In this document: positions 32,229-44,648 of the stretch, one piece after another
How the letters are laid out: each line of letters starts with the position of its first letter
How positions within the stretch are numbered: the first letter of the stretch is position 1
Source of the DNA: Sabellastarte sp. h YS-2021
Lineage: Eukaryota > Annelida > Polychaeta > Sabellida > Sabellidae
DNA length: 64,000 nucleotides
Assembly: GCA_964017235.1 (NCBI GenBank)
Contig: OZ024928.1
Coordinates: 79,789,566-79,853,565, forward strand
Reading direction: 5' to 3'
Program-made: the position numbers and the translations under genes
The notes under the pieces: model-generated
Told to the model about the DNA's origin: nothing
The model's input: only the letters and a program-made list of their open reading frames with translations
The model's database searches: none

Positions 32229-32384
32229 CATTTTTATGTTTAATTTTTCCATTTTATTTTGGTCAACTGGATCTTCTAATATGTGTGTGGGTGAAGGCTG
32301 GTCCTTTCCTTTACTTTTATGTCTTTTCTTTTCATGTTTTAAGGACTCTTTCAGGCATAAAGGCAGAACAGGTAACCCAGACAT
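32229..32384 (-). CDS. FAM89/LRAP25-like protein, exon 1 (N-terminal)
   Basis: ATG at 32384 opens 52 codons that end exactly at a GTCAGT donor (32228). The peptide starts MSGLPVLPLCLKESL, like the GLPPLPKSLSGLL near the start of vertebrate FAM89 proteins. It ends NKMEKLNIKM, which supplies the first turn of the leucine-repeat block continued by exon 2 (AELRDMD...). The in-frame extension upstream to 32429 begins with GTG, not ATG, so 32384 is taken as the start. The exon is shorter than the vertebrate N-terminal part, where a low-complexity stretch separates the two motifs. A missing internal exon cannot be excluded, but the join shown is in frame and aligns without a gap in the conserved block. 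Confidence 0.72.
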
Positions 32385-33150
32385 GACTTTCGGTACTACC
32401 GACTGGACCGTTCCATAGGCCACGCCCACTTCCTGGTTTACGGTATTTTAGTTGTCTCCATGTCAGGCCTTGTCTGACAAACAAATGGCGAAAATGGCGG
32501 GAAATCAAACGTAAACATCGAGTATTTTAAGATATAATAGGAATAACACGTATCATAAATGATTGGATGTAGCATATAATAAAAAATTATATAATAAAAT
32601 ATATTTGCTTTATTGTGACAAAAATGATAAAATAAATAAATAGACAATTTATTGATCAAAACAAATCCTCGTGCATTGCAGTAAAATGTAAACAATGGCA
32701 GCTTGGGAACATATGTATGCATTGCGGACATTTTAAAGTAGGTAGGATTGATGATATAATATTTTTATGAAATTACACTGTGGTTTCTTTTTGTTCCATT
32801 GTCAGAAAGCAATAATATTTACAAATATGTCCCTAAAAATGACCACGTTTTTGTAATTCAAAATGGCGCTGATGAAAACCGGAGGAAATGATTGGTTGTT
32901 GTTATTGTAGTAAACAGGATGTTTGCCGATTTGCGGTATTTTGATTGACACCGTGGAAAGGTCCCTTCTGGGCTGCTTTGTTTACATCTTCTTATTTCCG
33001 GGTTTGCAGTTGTCTGGTTCCCACTCTGTACTTCCGCTAAAGATAGTCTGGTTGGCCTTGACCGCTTTACTCTGCAATAAAGGGTCATGAATCCATTGCT
33101 CTACCTCCTGAGGTAGATCAACGGATTCAGATTCATTGAATTACCCATAA
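32385..33150 (-). promoter_or_regulatory. Candidate TATA-less promoter region of the FAM89-like gene
   Basis: Directly upstream of exon 1 are CACTTCCTGG (ETS-like) and AAAATGGCGGGAAA (YY1- and E2F-like). Further out are a second AAAATGGCGC (about 32860), ATTTCCGGGT (ETS/GABP-like, about 32995) and ACCCATAATGCTTTGC (ZNF143-like, about 33144). Such a mix is typical of housekeeping or bidirectional promoters. No plus-strand gene was recognised beside it, and no transcript start can be fixed. Confidence 0.4.
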
Positions 33151-34849
33151 TGCTTTGCAAAATAATTGTGGCCAATTGTGGCAGCAAATTTTAAAAATTT
33201 AGTGACTTTTATTATATTTATAGTGGTTTATCTTCTTTGTTTTTTATTTTGGATTCACATTTGGAGAAAATTGCATTTCATGAATCTAGCTATTCCAAAG
33301 AATCCAAATCTGAATCTGGATTGCACAGATTATGGTTGTGAAATACGCCTATTGGTGTCTAAAGATAACTACCACAGCCATCCTCATGCATGTTTTTTTT
33401 TTCTCAAAAACAAATGTTATTTAGAGAGAAAGAGCCACCCAATTATTAAGGAATGTACTACACACTCTACAATATGTTGTTTATTGTAAACTTTATAATG
33501 CTAAATTTTGTAATTCTAACTTGATCCTCATATATTGTGAATGTAGGAAACTTTAACAAGTACATAAACAATTAACAATGTCAAATTCTATGTAAACAAT
33601 CAGACCTATTAACAAAATTTAACATTAAAGCAGGATATAGATTTTATCACTTGTTCACTGAATTGGTTCTCAAAATTGAACAGATTTAAAAGAGGTAAAG
33701 ATAGTCTGAATTTCAATAGTGTTGCATATAAGGGCACTCTGGGAGCATGTGTTTTAAAGATGACAATGTTGTCTATGGCTACTGCAGAGTTCTTTGCACT
33801 TTTACCATATAAAGACATAGAGTTATTGATATTCTCTTGCTGCTGCAGAATTGGTCTAGTTAGTACTGATCTTTTGTGTGCTATGCTGGAATAATCTATT
33901 TGTAGATTGTGTGAAACAGTCTTAAGCTTATACAACTTTCTACATATTTGTTAACACTTTACGAGAGTGATATTGTGATCAGTTTTGTTCTGTCTTTCTG
34001 TCTGCATACCATCTTGCCCTTATAGCTCAAAACTTCAATATTAATCGAGTTGAAATTTGGTGGGCAGATACTTCTTGAGCAAACAAGGATTCCCCCAAAT
34101 TTCGTCAAATATGAGTAAAGGTAGGAGACAGTTTTTTCTTCTTATTTGCAATTGGACACATACAGAGAAATCTATCAGAGAGTGGATTTGCTGAATTTTG
34201 GATATTGCTCACATTGTGAATGAACAGTATAGTTGTACAGATACTTTGAACATCTGGATATAGACATGTTGTGTTGGTGGACGCTGAATGTACCACAGGA
34301 TACAGACATTGTGTGTTAGTGGATGCTGAACAGAATATAGGACAGATTGCTTGATATAGCTGGAAAACTTGTTAATTACGTTTATAGGACTGTGGTAAGG
34401 TCAGATTGATTTCATTATATTGTATGAACTATTAAAATTAGTTCAGTTGACTGTCAATGTTATTTTTATTGTTAAATAAATTGAAGTAAAACTTTTTGTC
34501 TTTTCCTGTTGCAACTTAAAAGGAACCAATAATTGCTGCTGCAATTGCTCTGTGGACTGTAATAAATAGCTTGCTTTTATACGGCAAAGACAGCATCATT
34601 TTAGTAAATAAAACAATATACAATGAAACTGTTAACTATACAGTGAAAACATAACAGTGAAAATTCATGTGGACAATGGAAATACAATGTTGATACAATT
34701 CCTTTATCATTTGTTATTGATCCTGAACACATAAAAAAGCTCACTTACAAATAGTCAAAATTACTCAACAGAAAATTAACAATTGATGAAAACTGAAAGC
34801 ACCTGGTATCAGTGGTTTCCCAGTAGAATTTTTCTTCTGAGGGAGATTG
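33151..34849. other. Noncoding DNA with a decayed repeat head
   Basis: No exon is recognised. Around 33990-34110 the text TTGCCCTTATAGCTCAAAAC and GTTGAAATTTGGTGGGCAGA resembles the leaders of the tandem-repeat elements elsewhere in the window. Opposed short open frames near 33609-33935 have no domain. Confidence 0.35.
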
Positions 34850-36170
34850 AAAGAATCCTAAAGTTTCTTTTATAGCACCTTAAAATACTTTAATTTGAAA
34901 AAAAAAATCATAAGATAGATGCATTTTTGTAATGCAGATTAAAATTAAAGATTACAGCTTTTGTGATTCAGTAAGATTTTCTATCACGCCTCAATGACAT
35001 AGAATGAGGCTGCCAGCAAGATGATCCCATTGCTCCAAATCTCTTTATCTTGTGTGTTCAAATCTTATGCTATATCATCATCCAAAATAAATGCATAAAG
35101 GTAACACCTTTTAACAACTCTGAAATAAAAATATCGCAATATGCCAATGACACCACTTTGATTTTGGACAGACACATCTTTCATTCCATGTGTCACTTAA
35201 CACACTGAAGGTCTATGGAAATATCTCTTGCCAAAAGGTTAATACAAAGCATAAATACAAATAAAATAGTGAAACTGGAAAAAAACTCCTTTGGGGCAAG
35301 ACTGAATTCAATCTAGTTGGAATAAACTTCTCGATCATATAAATCACATGGAAGACACGAATTACAGCCATACAATGTAATCAGTGAAGGAACTCCTCAG
35401 TGAATGGAAAAGAAGATTCACTAAGAAAGATTACAGTAATTAAAATTCAGTCTTACCAAAATTTAACCATCTCTTCACAACTCTCCATACCTAGCTTACG
35501 TATAATAAAATCTACTGACATGGATAATAAAAAAAAATCATTCTATCAATAAGTGTGCCAAACAACAACACAATAATCTGAAGATTAACCAGATTCAAAC
35601 TACTGCCAGGAAAAACCATAACAAAATTTGATCACTCAGATTGTACCTGTCCAATTATCTCTAGGCAGCTAGAACATTTACAATGATAAAACAGAGGTGC
35701 CAAAAATTTCTACCCCATTCAATTTAATGATGGGAGCACTTAGGGTAACTATGGAGAATGTTACAATGGGACAAAGTATTGAAAGATACTATTTGTCTAG
35801 AAGACAAAGAAAATGCTGATAAAGTCTGTTTCTGTTTAATAGAGAATAGATGAAAACGACATAAAATGGTTTCAATTCATTGTGTTACGTGTTATTGGGC
35901 AAAAAAAGCTATTAACTTGAAATAAAAATAAGACAGCCCTTTTTGTTGATATCTCAACATTCTGAAGAAACAATTAAACATCTATTCTGTGAATTCAGTT
36001 TAGCTAACTTTTTATGGAATGAACTAAAACCCATGTCCATCGAAAGTTTCCATCTCTTGTTAAACACAACTCCTAGTAATATTATTTTCAGTCACCTTAG
36101 ACTTGATACTTACTTTCCTATAAATATTCTATATCTAACAACAAAGAAGTACATATTCTAGTTGTCAAAG
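34850..36170 (+). pseudogene. Degraded LINE reverse transcriptase and C-terminal end
   Basis: From about 35001 the plus strand reads RGCQQDDPIAPNLFILC, then after about 25 codons EIKISQYANDTTLILD, with the catalytic YADD changed to YAND. This order fits L1/Tx1-type non-LTR reverse transcriptase (fingers-palm GDP motif, then YADD). About 800 bases later the frame at 35943 reads EETIKHLFCEFSLANFLWNE, matching the C-terminal H-x-C zinc-binding module of such LINEs. Intervening frames carry stops and shifts, and the 5' part is missing. The element is dead and old; the clade is not certain. Confidence 0.7.
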
Positions 36171-37600
36171 ACTTGCACAAAACCAAATTTATCTGAAGTT
36201 GTATATATGGAAAAAAAACTTGCCACATTGAATTCTACTAGTACTCAATTTGAAAATGAATTATGTAAAGTTAAAAGTCTAACTTAGAATGTTTGTGTAG
36301 CAAATGATACAAAGACAAGCACTAAATGAATTTATACCTGTATATCCACCCAATGGACTGTTTGCCCTTTACTTGGCCCCTACTGGTGTACTTGCACATT
36401 TGTGAAAAAGGGTAAGTAAAACTGTTAGACCTGTCAAGCAGTAATCCAAGTTAAATTGTACAGCATATTTAACAGTGTATCCCTTTTAGATTCAATAACC
36501 CAAATGGGCCACTCACATTTGTTGCCCTCCTTGTTTACCATCCAGTAGCCTTATTAACTCATTCAAACATAGAAATCGTATAAAAAAGCAAGAGCTTTTT
36601 ATGCGATTTCTATGGATTTCTATGCATTCAAATTTAAAGGAAAAATCTTTACAGGAGAATGTGCAAAGAAAACTACCCCAGAATGTGACCTATTGGGAAT
36701 CACTTTTACACAAATTAATTAAAATACCAGATTTAAATTATGACAGACCCATTGTTAAAGCGAGACACATTAAAATAACTGCGAATGAACATGCATGTGG
36801 CTCTATGAGGAGATAACAATTCCTCAGTGGGAAAAGCAAGTCATAAGTAGCATTGGTGGTTTGGTTTGCATTGGTTCAGTATTATCTAAAGAATAACTAC
36901 GTGAAGCTTATGGCTTCAATGTAAATATATTGCAATGCCACCATGTTTAAAATGGTTAAGTTATTTATTGAAAAACATTCACGGCCAGGTGGATTTCTTT
37001 GCACAAAACCTTATATACTTTTTTCATATTCAGATGTCATGTAGTAAAAACTGTTACAGTAAATTTGTAAAATGTAAATCGAAATTATCCACAAGATGTG
37101 AAGCCAAATGAAGCATGAGACTATCTTGTATGAAGAGATTTTACCTGTAATCTTCAAAATTGTTTTCAGTGTAATAACTTAACCACATGGTTTCAATGTA
37201 AGACAAAAAACAACAGACTTACTACCCGTAGCAATCTGTTTTGTTTGAAAATCCCATTAAAGGTGGCTTACATGGCAGGAGAGTTGAAACCTTTCAACAT
37301 TTGTTTGTACAATGCACTGCTGTCAAAGCACTATGGGTAAATATTATCATATATATAAAGGGGAAAATCTACCAAAATATGCATTTATATATATTATTTG
37401 AAATAAACAAAATATTTGGATACTTTTCCTGGATCAAAATTTATGCATATGAATGTTTTAATACTTTTAATGTGAGGGTGTATTTCTGGATTGAAAGAAA
37501 TTTTTGTCCAGTTTGGAATACAAGACGATTACAGTTAAACAAAATTATATGGAACAAAATATCTGTCAACAGTAAATTCTGAAAAAAGATTGATGAAATA
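36171..37600 (+). pseudogene. Second degraded LINE C-terminal fragment
   Basis: The open frame at 37241-37582 includes ETFQHLFVQCTAVKALW, the same C-terminal zinc-binding signature as in the fragment at 35970 but with the cysteine kept. The frame at 36601-36816 may be an earlier LINE piece, without a diagnostic motif. No RT core was recognised, so this is a separate truncated copy or a distant part of the same one. Confidence 0.5.
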
Positions 37601-38864
37601 ATGAAGTTTATGAGAGTTCCATTTTAAAAAAAGACTGGTATAAAGGAAATCGAATGTTTATGTATGGCACATGTGTGTCCATAAATATGTATGTAAACTT
37701 GTCAAGTCATCCAAATGCAATTGTGTTTATCAATCAGCTACTGAGGCCTATAACAAAGGGCTGTAGGAATAACTTATTGGAACAGCATATTTGTCCATTA
37801 CTTTGAATATGGCTAGCTATTTTTTCTAGAGAATTCTACATGTAAGTATAAGAGTTTACCAATGTCAATTGGGAAAACAATTCTCAGTAACTAATGTTAT
37901 AATACGTCTAACAAAGTTTACACAGCAAATTCCTATGGTTTAATCCTTAAGGTACAACAAAAGTAACTGGGATGGTAGTGTGATAGGCGTGATACCAGAG
38001 TTGTGTTTCACAAATGGTCAGAGCCTGGACGTAGACTTTAAGACTTTTGTCGTAAACTTAGGCTAAGTCTGTGGTCTTAGACTTGGCAGATTGCACACAG
38101 CAGCTGAGTCTTACTATGGACATAGATCAAAATTAAGCCCACCTCAGAGTTGGCAATTGAGAAAACAATTCTCACTTCAAACAAAGGGTCATACAGAAAA
38201 CCACTGTGATCGTTTGATAAATCATTCTGAGTTTTGCCTTAGCTAATTCGCCCTCTGTGAATTCAATACAAGTCCCAGGTTTAATTAGCTCAGGGGCTCA
38301 GATTTAAATAAGTTCCTGACTCAGCCAAAAACTTTGCCTTGAACTTTTAAGACCCTTTATGAAACGGTCCCTGAACAATTTTATTGAACAATTGAGATAA
38401 TAAGTCTATAAATGGAGATGAGTATCTTGAATTCTCCAAATGATAATGTTTCCATAATTGTAAAAATATATATTCTGGCTGTGGATCAGTAACTTTTTCT
38501 AGAATAGCTATAGTTTAATTCGTTGACCTATGTACTTAGTAATTAAGTACATGTAGTGCTTAACTTTTGCTACAAACTATATTACAGCAGACACTAAATT
38601 GTTAATTAAAATGTCCCAAAAGTTGAATTAAAAAGACACCAAATTTTAACCCTACTTTTAGTTTAACTGGATCCTACATTATTATTTCTCACTGCTAAAA
38701 ATGGTAAATTTCGGCCAGTCAATCTTTTTTTCTTTTTTTAGTGTGTGTAAAAATGTGAACACAGGAGTTGCACATGAACCAGTGGTCCCAGTTGACACGA
38801 TAACACGATCGAATATAACTTGATGTTATAAATTCGATTTTACTCTTGATTCCATTTAGCTTTC
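37601..38864. other. Noncoding DNA, possible weak inverted-repeat element
   Basis: GTGTTTCACAAATGGTC near 38004 and the mirror of CCGTTTCATAAAGGGTC near 38355 could be decayed arms of an element of about 350 bases, with phrases like TTAAGACTTTT near both. No target duplication is clear. Nothing else is recognised. Confidence 0.3.
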
Positions 38865-39218
38865 ATGCCAGGTTGTAAAAGTAATATATATGTCGTGTCA
38901 GAAAGTCCAATCCATCAGAATTTCAAATCCTGTCATCAGAAAGACCAATTGGAAATTCTGATGTCAGAAAGTCCAAACCTGCTATTGGATAAGAAAATTG
39001 CTCTAAGGTATGAATTTGAATTTCTGACATCAGAATTTCAAACTCTGATGGATTGGGCTTTCTGAATGTCCTGTATCAGAAAATCCAATAAACCAGAAAG
39101 TCCAATTCTGTTCTGTCTTTATTATGAGATTGCTCTGAGGTACGAAATTTGAAGTTCTGTTATCAAGATTTAAAATTTTGATGGATTTGACTTTCTGATT
39201 CCCCTGTATCAGAAAGTC
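38865..39218. repeat. Palindromic AGAAAGTCCAATCC repeat block, left part
   Basis: TCAGAAAGTCCAATCCATCA and its mirror TGATGGATTGGACTTTCTGA alternate several times, separated by phrases such as AATTTGAAATTCTGAT and ATTGCTCTGAGGTACGAATT. The block resumes after the inserted element at 40456. Confidence 0.7.
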
Positions 39219-39221
39219 TAA

Positions 39222-40452
39222 AGAGGTTAATATACCTGTCCGATTTTGTTTCTGAATCCGTCATCCGACGTCCGAATCCGTCATCCGAAAAAATTGAAAA
39301 CCAAAGAAATAGTGAGGCTGTATACACCTGGCCGATTTTATATCCGAATCGGTGGCCGTTTTTAAAAATTCGGACAGGGAGCAATTTTTTTGGATGACGG
39401 ATGGCTCTGTGACGTCAATATTCACTGATTGAGGTAAAAATATGGTTTAAAATTATGTCAAGAATGCAAAGAAACAGTGCAAGTGATCATAATTTTCAGG
39501 TTAAGTTCCAAATATATGCTATAATTAATTAAGAAACCTGAAAAAGTGTTTCTATTTGGTTAAATAAAAATAAAATCCCAGCTTATTTCAGGAAAAGAAA
39601 TTTTTAGGCAAAAAGAGGATCAAGTGTCGACCAATCAACAAATCTAAAACTATGTCACTAGAAAATATTTGGATCCCATCACGTGACAAAAACTGCAGGG
39701 TATTTACCTTCACGTCTAGAAAAATGTGCTTTCTCAGAGGCTCGAAATTATTTGGTATAAATGTGTAGGAAAATTGCTCAGAGGGACGGAATTTTGAAGG
39801 GGTCCTTCCCAGAAGCTCGAAATTGGAGTATAAATAGCAGCAACAAGCAAGAGGTTGTTCATTGTCACGTGAGATACCGTCAGAAGCACATTTCTATGCT
39901 TCTTTCAACAGAATATAACATTTTAATTGGAAATTTTAAATGATTTTTTAGTTCATAATCTGAAGCAGTCACATACATTGATGTATTTCTCGTTTGATAT
40001 TAAAGCAAAAACCTGGAAACTATAATTAAAATAACAAAAAAAAAGATAAATTTGGACATTTTGATCATATGATGGGATCCAAATATTCAGCCTTGACCTA
40101 GTTTAAGAATTGTTTATTGGTCGACACTTGATCCTCTTTTTTCCCCCAAAATTATCAAAAACTGCAATGACAATACCGACTGCACGTCTGGTCATGGGGT
40201 TCTGTATATATATATTTTTTTTATTTTGAGAAAAAAACAAATCAAAAGTTACAAAACACTTACAAAACATACAAAACACGCCACAGTATTGAAATATGTT
40301 TACTCCAAATAAACACACAACAAACAAAAATCAATACCAGAAAACTGATTATTTTTCTGATGTAGTGTATTTGTAAATTCGGATGACGGATGACGGATTC
40401 GGACGTCGGATGACGGATTCGGATGTAAAATCGGACAGGTATATTCGCCTCT
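39222..40452. mobile_element. 1.23-kb TAA-flanked inverted-repeat element with a nested inner palindrome
   Basis: The left end AGAGGTTAATATACCTGTCC and the mirror of the right end AGAGGCGAATATACCTGTCC start arms of about 65 bp that hold repeated CCGTCATCCGA units. TAA flanks both sides (39219-39221 and 40453-40455), as in PIF/Harbinger-type elements. A further inverted pair of about 80 bp lies inside: AAAGAGGATCAAGTGTCGAC at about 39612 against its mirror at about 40118-40138. There is no transposase. It may be one element within another, or a composite foldback. Confidence 0.75.
39607..40142. repeat. Inner inverted repeat nested in the 1.23-kb element
   Basis: The two arms share AAGAGGATCAAGTGTCGACC, then AAATATTTGGATCCCATCA further in. 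The enclosed 370 bases are AT-rich with no gene. Confidence 0.65.
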
Positions 40453-40455
40453 TAA

Positions 40456-40890
40456 TCCATCAGAAAGTCCTATCTTTATTATAAGATTGCTCTGAGGTAC
40501 GAATTTGAAGTACTATTATCAAGATTTGAAATTCTGATAGATTGGACTTTCTGATTCACCTGTGTCACAAAGTCCAATCCATCATAACGTCCAATTCTGT
40601 TGTATCATTATTATGAGATTGCTCTGAGGTTAATAACCTACTCACTATTTCTTTTAAGCAAGGCTTTTTAATCAAGTTAATTTTTTGTTTCTTTGTAATT
40701 ACTGAATATATAACCTCTTTGATGGACTTAATTAGGGGTTCCACTTAAGGGTTCTAATTCTCCAGTGTTGGAAAGTCCAATCCATCAGAATCTGAAATTT
40801 AATAACTTCCAGTTTTGTGCCTCAGAGCAATTCTCAAATTAAATAACAGAATTGGACTTTCTGACATCAGAACTTCCATTTGGACTTTCA
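40456..40890. repeat. Palindromic AGAAAGTCCAATCC repeat block, right part
   Basis: Copies of ATTGGACTTTCTGA and CAGAAAGTCC continue in both orientations, along with ATTATGAGATTGCTCTGAGG. They match the block at 38865-39218, so the 1.23-kb element split one repeat block. Confidence 0.7.
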
Positions 40891-41610
40891 TAACGTACTC
40901 GTGCACAGTGCTACTGTAACCAACCTGTGATGAGCTAGATGGGGACATTGCAGGTTTACAAGGGTGGCAGGACTGGATACGGTGTAATCTAACACACAAA
41001 GAATTCAGCCATTCTGAAAATTACTGGTGATGCACACAAAATATCTTTGTGCATGCCAAAATCATAAGTACCTCCTGTAATACTAGTAAAGACGCCAGGC
41101 TGTTAAATGTAAACCCTGTTTAACCTTGAAGTAGGGTTTGAAAAAAACATTTACACATTTTGCTCATTAATATAAACAGAAAACTTAATTAGCTATTGAG
41201 ATACAGTATAGTAGACCTCTAAAACAGATATCAATTTGTTTAGGTACTGCTTGGCACTGTATCATGGCACAAACCTTATCTTGGCACGAAACAGAAGACA
41301 GAATCTTATGTAATTCCCATCGGTAAAACTTTTGACCTTTCACCTACCAAATAAGGGAGTTAAAGTGACGATACAAATTATTTAACTATCTTCGGCAATT
41401 TCCGTATGCAAATTATGCCAGGTTGGGGCGCTGATTCCTAGTAGAAATTATATTATTGCCCCTTAAAAACGTTTTGATTTTATGTTAATAAACTACATGT
41501 ATAACTTGCACTTGTGTCAATTCATATTACAGTCAGAAATCCAATAGAAATCTACGATATTAAACAGGTAATAACCACAAATAAGGATTTTGTGCCCAAG
41601 TTGTGTCAAG
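40891..41610. other. Noncoding DNA, nothing recognised
   Basis: No exon, repeat end or RNA gene could be defined here. Confidence 0.4.
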
Positions 41611-41760
41611 TTATAGGGGTGTTCCACTGGAGCCGACGTGTCGGTACTATATAGTTAATTTTCGAGGGTCGGGAGCAATGTTTACAGAGTCGGTTATGCA
41701 GGTGTTTCACTGGAGCCGACCCTGTAACCGACCCTACGACTCTAGGGTCGGTTATAAAAG

Positions 41761-41999
41761 TACACGGGTGGTCACAATTATGTCCGAGTCATAATTGTGT
41801 CCTTAAATTTATTACTAAACGTGAATGTACTCATTATGGAGGTTTAGTTAAATTTTTAAAATTTTCATGAAATAAAAGTGATCTCAAAGGGAATAATTGA
41901 AAAAAGACATTCAAAATTCTGGTTACAAGATTTTAAAAATAAACATCAATGAAAAACGGACATTATTATGAACCGGACACAATTGTGACCACCCGTGTA
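41761..41999. mobile_element. TA-flanked MITE C inside Harbinger element 1
   Basis: The arms begin TACACGGGTGGTCACAATTA and the mirror of TACACGGGTGGTCACAATTG; the phrase AATTATGTCC/AATTGTGTCC repeats within each arm. TA flanks are at 41761-41762 and 41998-41999. The empty site would read AAAAGTAGTAGAG, and removing the insert aligns the Harbinger terminus with that of element 2. Confidence 0.85.
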
Positions 42000-42298
42000 G
42001 TAGAGTTGTGAGAAAAAGCACGGAAAAATGGTGGGTCGGTTATGAAATCCCCAACAGGATGTTATAGTTACAGACAGGACGTGGTGAGCTTCCCGACAAG
42101 ACGTAGGGTCGGGGACATTTTTTACACGGCCAGTGGTAGAAGTACTACGACAAGCCCTAAACCCCTAACAGACAAGCTGGATCACAAACAGACAAGCCGT
42201 AAAGACAAACAGACAGGCCTGGAGCATGTTTCCGACCCTTCCCGACAGGACTGATTGTTTTTGTGGGTCGGGATCCAGAATCAGGATCCATATCAAAC

Positions 42299-42306
42299 TA
42301 TATAAA
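42299..42306 (+). promoter_or_regulatory. TATA box of the Harbinger 1 transposase gene
   Basis: TATATAAA lies 43 bases before the ATG at 42349. The same motif stands before the three other Harbinger genes in this window (minus 46316-46307, plus 47517-47524, minus 51373-51366). Confidence 0.65.
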
Positions 42307-42348
42307 CCCCCCTCTCCTGTGATATGCCATTCATTTCACACTTCAAAG

Positions 42349-43675
42349 ATGACAGGAACACATCAAGAGCGACTGATAGATCACTTGAGGGTCTTTTTGG
42401 TTTTTATTGAGTTTAATTTTTTATTGTACATGATACTTTCAAGACACAGAAGACAGCAGAACCCAGCACCTGCCCAGCCAGTATCACCATCACCCCCACC
42501 CCCACCACCCAGAAGGAGAAGGAAGCCACAGAATCCATGGGTCCTGCCCTGGATACTGCAGAGAGAGGAGAGAGGTTGCTACAGAACACTCTTGGACGAG
42601 TTAATCACTGCTGACATAACAGGCTACAGAAATTTCACCAGGATGGAGCCAGCATTTTTTTTATCTGATTGAAGAAAGAATCACCTCAGGAAGTCAATCA
42701 CCAACTTCAGGAAGCCACTGGAAGTCGGGTTGAAACTGGCAGTTACTTTGAGACACTTATCCACAGGGGAAAGCTACACCTCACTGCAATACCAATGGAG
42801 GGTTGGAAGAGGAGGGTTGGAAGAATGACAATCTGCAAATTTGTCCCCCAGGTCTGCAAAGCCATTTTGAAAGAATTTCAACAAAAGTATCTGGGGTGCC
42901 CCACTGATCCTGAAGAATGGAAGAAAATTTTGAGGAAAGATTAAGAAACAGATGGAATGTCCCCCATGCAGTAGGTGCATTAGATGGAAAACACATTGCT
43001 ATCAAGAAGCCCAAGAAGTCAGGCAGTGAATATTTCAACTACAAGGGCTACTTCTCCATGGTACTTTTGGCTTTAGTCGATGCAAATTACAAGTTCCTGT
43101 GGGTTAACGCGGGGGCCAGTGGGTCATCATCTGATGCACAGATTTTCAACCGCAACAAACTGAAAAGAAGAATTGAGAACGGAACCTTGGGACTACCACC
43201 ACCTGAACCACTTGGACCTGGGGGGCCAGATCTATACTACTTCCTACTGGGGGACGACGCCTTTGCCCTGATGCCTTGGCTGGTCAAGCCTTACAGTAGA
43301 TGCCAACTGACCAGAGAAGAGAGAATAGCCAACTACAGGATATCCAGGGGGAGGAGGGTGGTCGAGAACTCATTTGGTATACTTGTCAAGTGATTCAGGG
43401 TGCTGTTGACAACCATAGAGCAGAGGCCAAAAGTTGTGAGAGACATTGTGTTAACATGTGTGGTACTACATAACATCCTGAGAAGCCATCAGGGGGCAGC
43501 AGACAGACCACCCATTCCAGCTGATGACGTACAACCACCACAGGGGGACCAGGGGGAACAGGGACATCATGAGACCTTAAGAAACCCATCGAGGGAGGCC
43601 AAACATCAACGAGACCTGCTGAAAGACTACTTCAATCACGTGGGGGCACTGGCTGGTCAGGAGGACAGAGTTTAA
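42349..43675 (+). pseudogene. PIF/Harbinger DDE transposase (HARBI1-like), broken
   Basis: The reading spreads over three frames: 42349-42672 (Pro-rich linker, RRRRKPQNPWVLPWILQRE), 42669-42944 (FVPQVCKAILKEFQQKY, the helix-turn-helix region) and 42917-43675 (catalytic core). The core shows GALDGKH (first Asp), [39 protein letters not shown] (second Asp) and [11 protein letters not shown] (Glu). A TGA at 43391-43393 interrupts just after the Glu motif, where element 2 reads Arg. Two frameshifts plus one nonsense codon make it inactive. Transposases of this family cut at the element ends together with a Myb/MADF-type partner. Confidence 0.88.
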
Positions 43676-44648
43676 GAAGACTGAGGGGAGAACACTGAGG
43701 GGGAGAACATGCTGTCATCTGTCAGTCCTTTTCAGGACTACCCAAATAATCCAAGAACTTTTATTGAGCAAAGTGTTGCCTCAAAAATAACCCCAATTTT
43801 CTAACAATTTAATTCAAATTCAGTTTCACCAAATACATCCCCCATCACAAACACCAACACAAATCCATCCCAAACTCAGTTCACAAGAAATAAATTTCAG
43901 CATTGAACCCAGGTCCTCATTTTACAAAGTTGACATCCCACCCCATCATGACCTGGCTTAATTCTTAGAGAAAAAAAATTATAAAACAAGGGAAAAAAAG
44001 TTTTCCCAATAAATACATGGAAATATTTTATGTCAAGAATTAAAAAAAATTGCTAGGAAATTTGCAAGACAAAATTGTACAGATTTGCAATCCCAGTTGA
44101 ATAATTTTTTTTTTATATTCAGTTTGTCAGTCTATTGCCACTCATATGTTTGTATATTTTGTTAGGGCTCATGTTTGTTTGTCTGTGAGTGTGGATGTGT
44201 CACTTCATTTCAAGTTGGGTTTTGGGAGGAACGTGGGTTTGAGTCTTTATCTTGATTTTGGGGGACTTGGGTTTGAGTCTGTATCTTGATTTTGGGGGAC
44301 TTGGGTTTGAGTCTGGATTTTGTTTTTTGGGGGGTGGGGAGTGTTTTTTTAAAATTGGGTTTTGTTTGGGGATTGGGGTTGGTTTTACTTTGAGTTCTTA
44401 GGGGAATAGTTTTTCTTAAGGGAATTTTCTTTATTTTATTTTTTTAATTTTTTTGTGGTGGAACTTTTTTACTATTTGTTTAACATTCACTCATTCATTC
44501 ACACAATTTTTTTTCGTGTACTGTGGGGAGGTATAAGTGTTGGACGGTGTGCTTTTTATGTTTTTGGGCACAAACATGTAGGTTGTTGTTTTTGGACGAT
44601 TCGGGTGGCCCTGAGAAGGGCCGGGTTTGGTGTGACTTGTGCAGGCTA
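43676..44648. other. Noncoding spacer between the two Harbinger 1 genes
   Basis: The convergent 3' ends meet here. A GT-rich stretch at about 44190-44350 includes GACTTGGGTTTGAGTCTG twice in tandem. No coding content is seen. Confidence 0.6.

Noticed and set aside
32385-32429. N-terminal extension of the FAM89-like protein to 32429
   Set aside because: The upstream codon is GTG; the first ATG in frame is 32384, where the family motif begins.
42669-42944. Frame changes in the Harbinger 1 transposase as introns
   Set aside because: The breaks lie at a T run and within continuous homology, with no donor and acceptor pair around them; frameshift lesions fit better.
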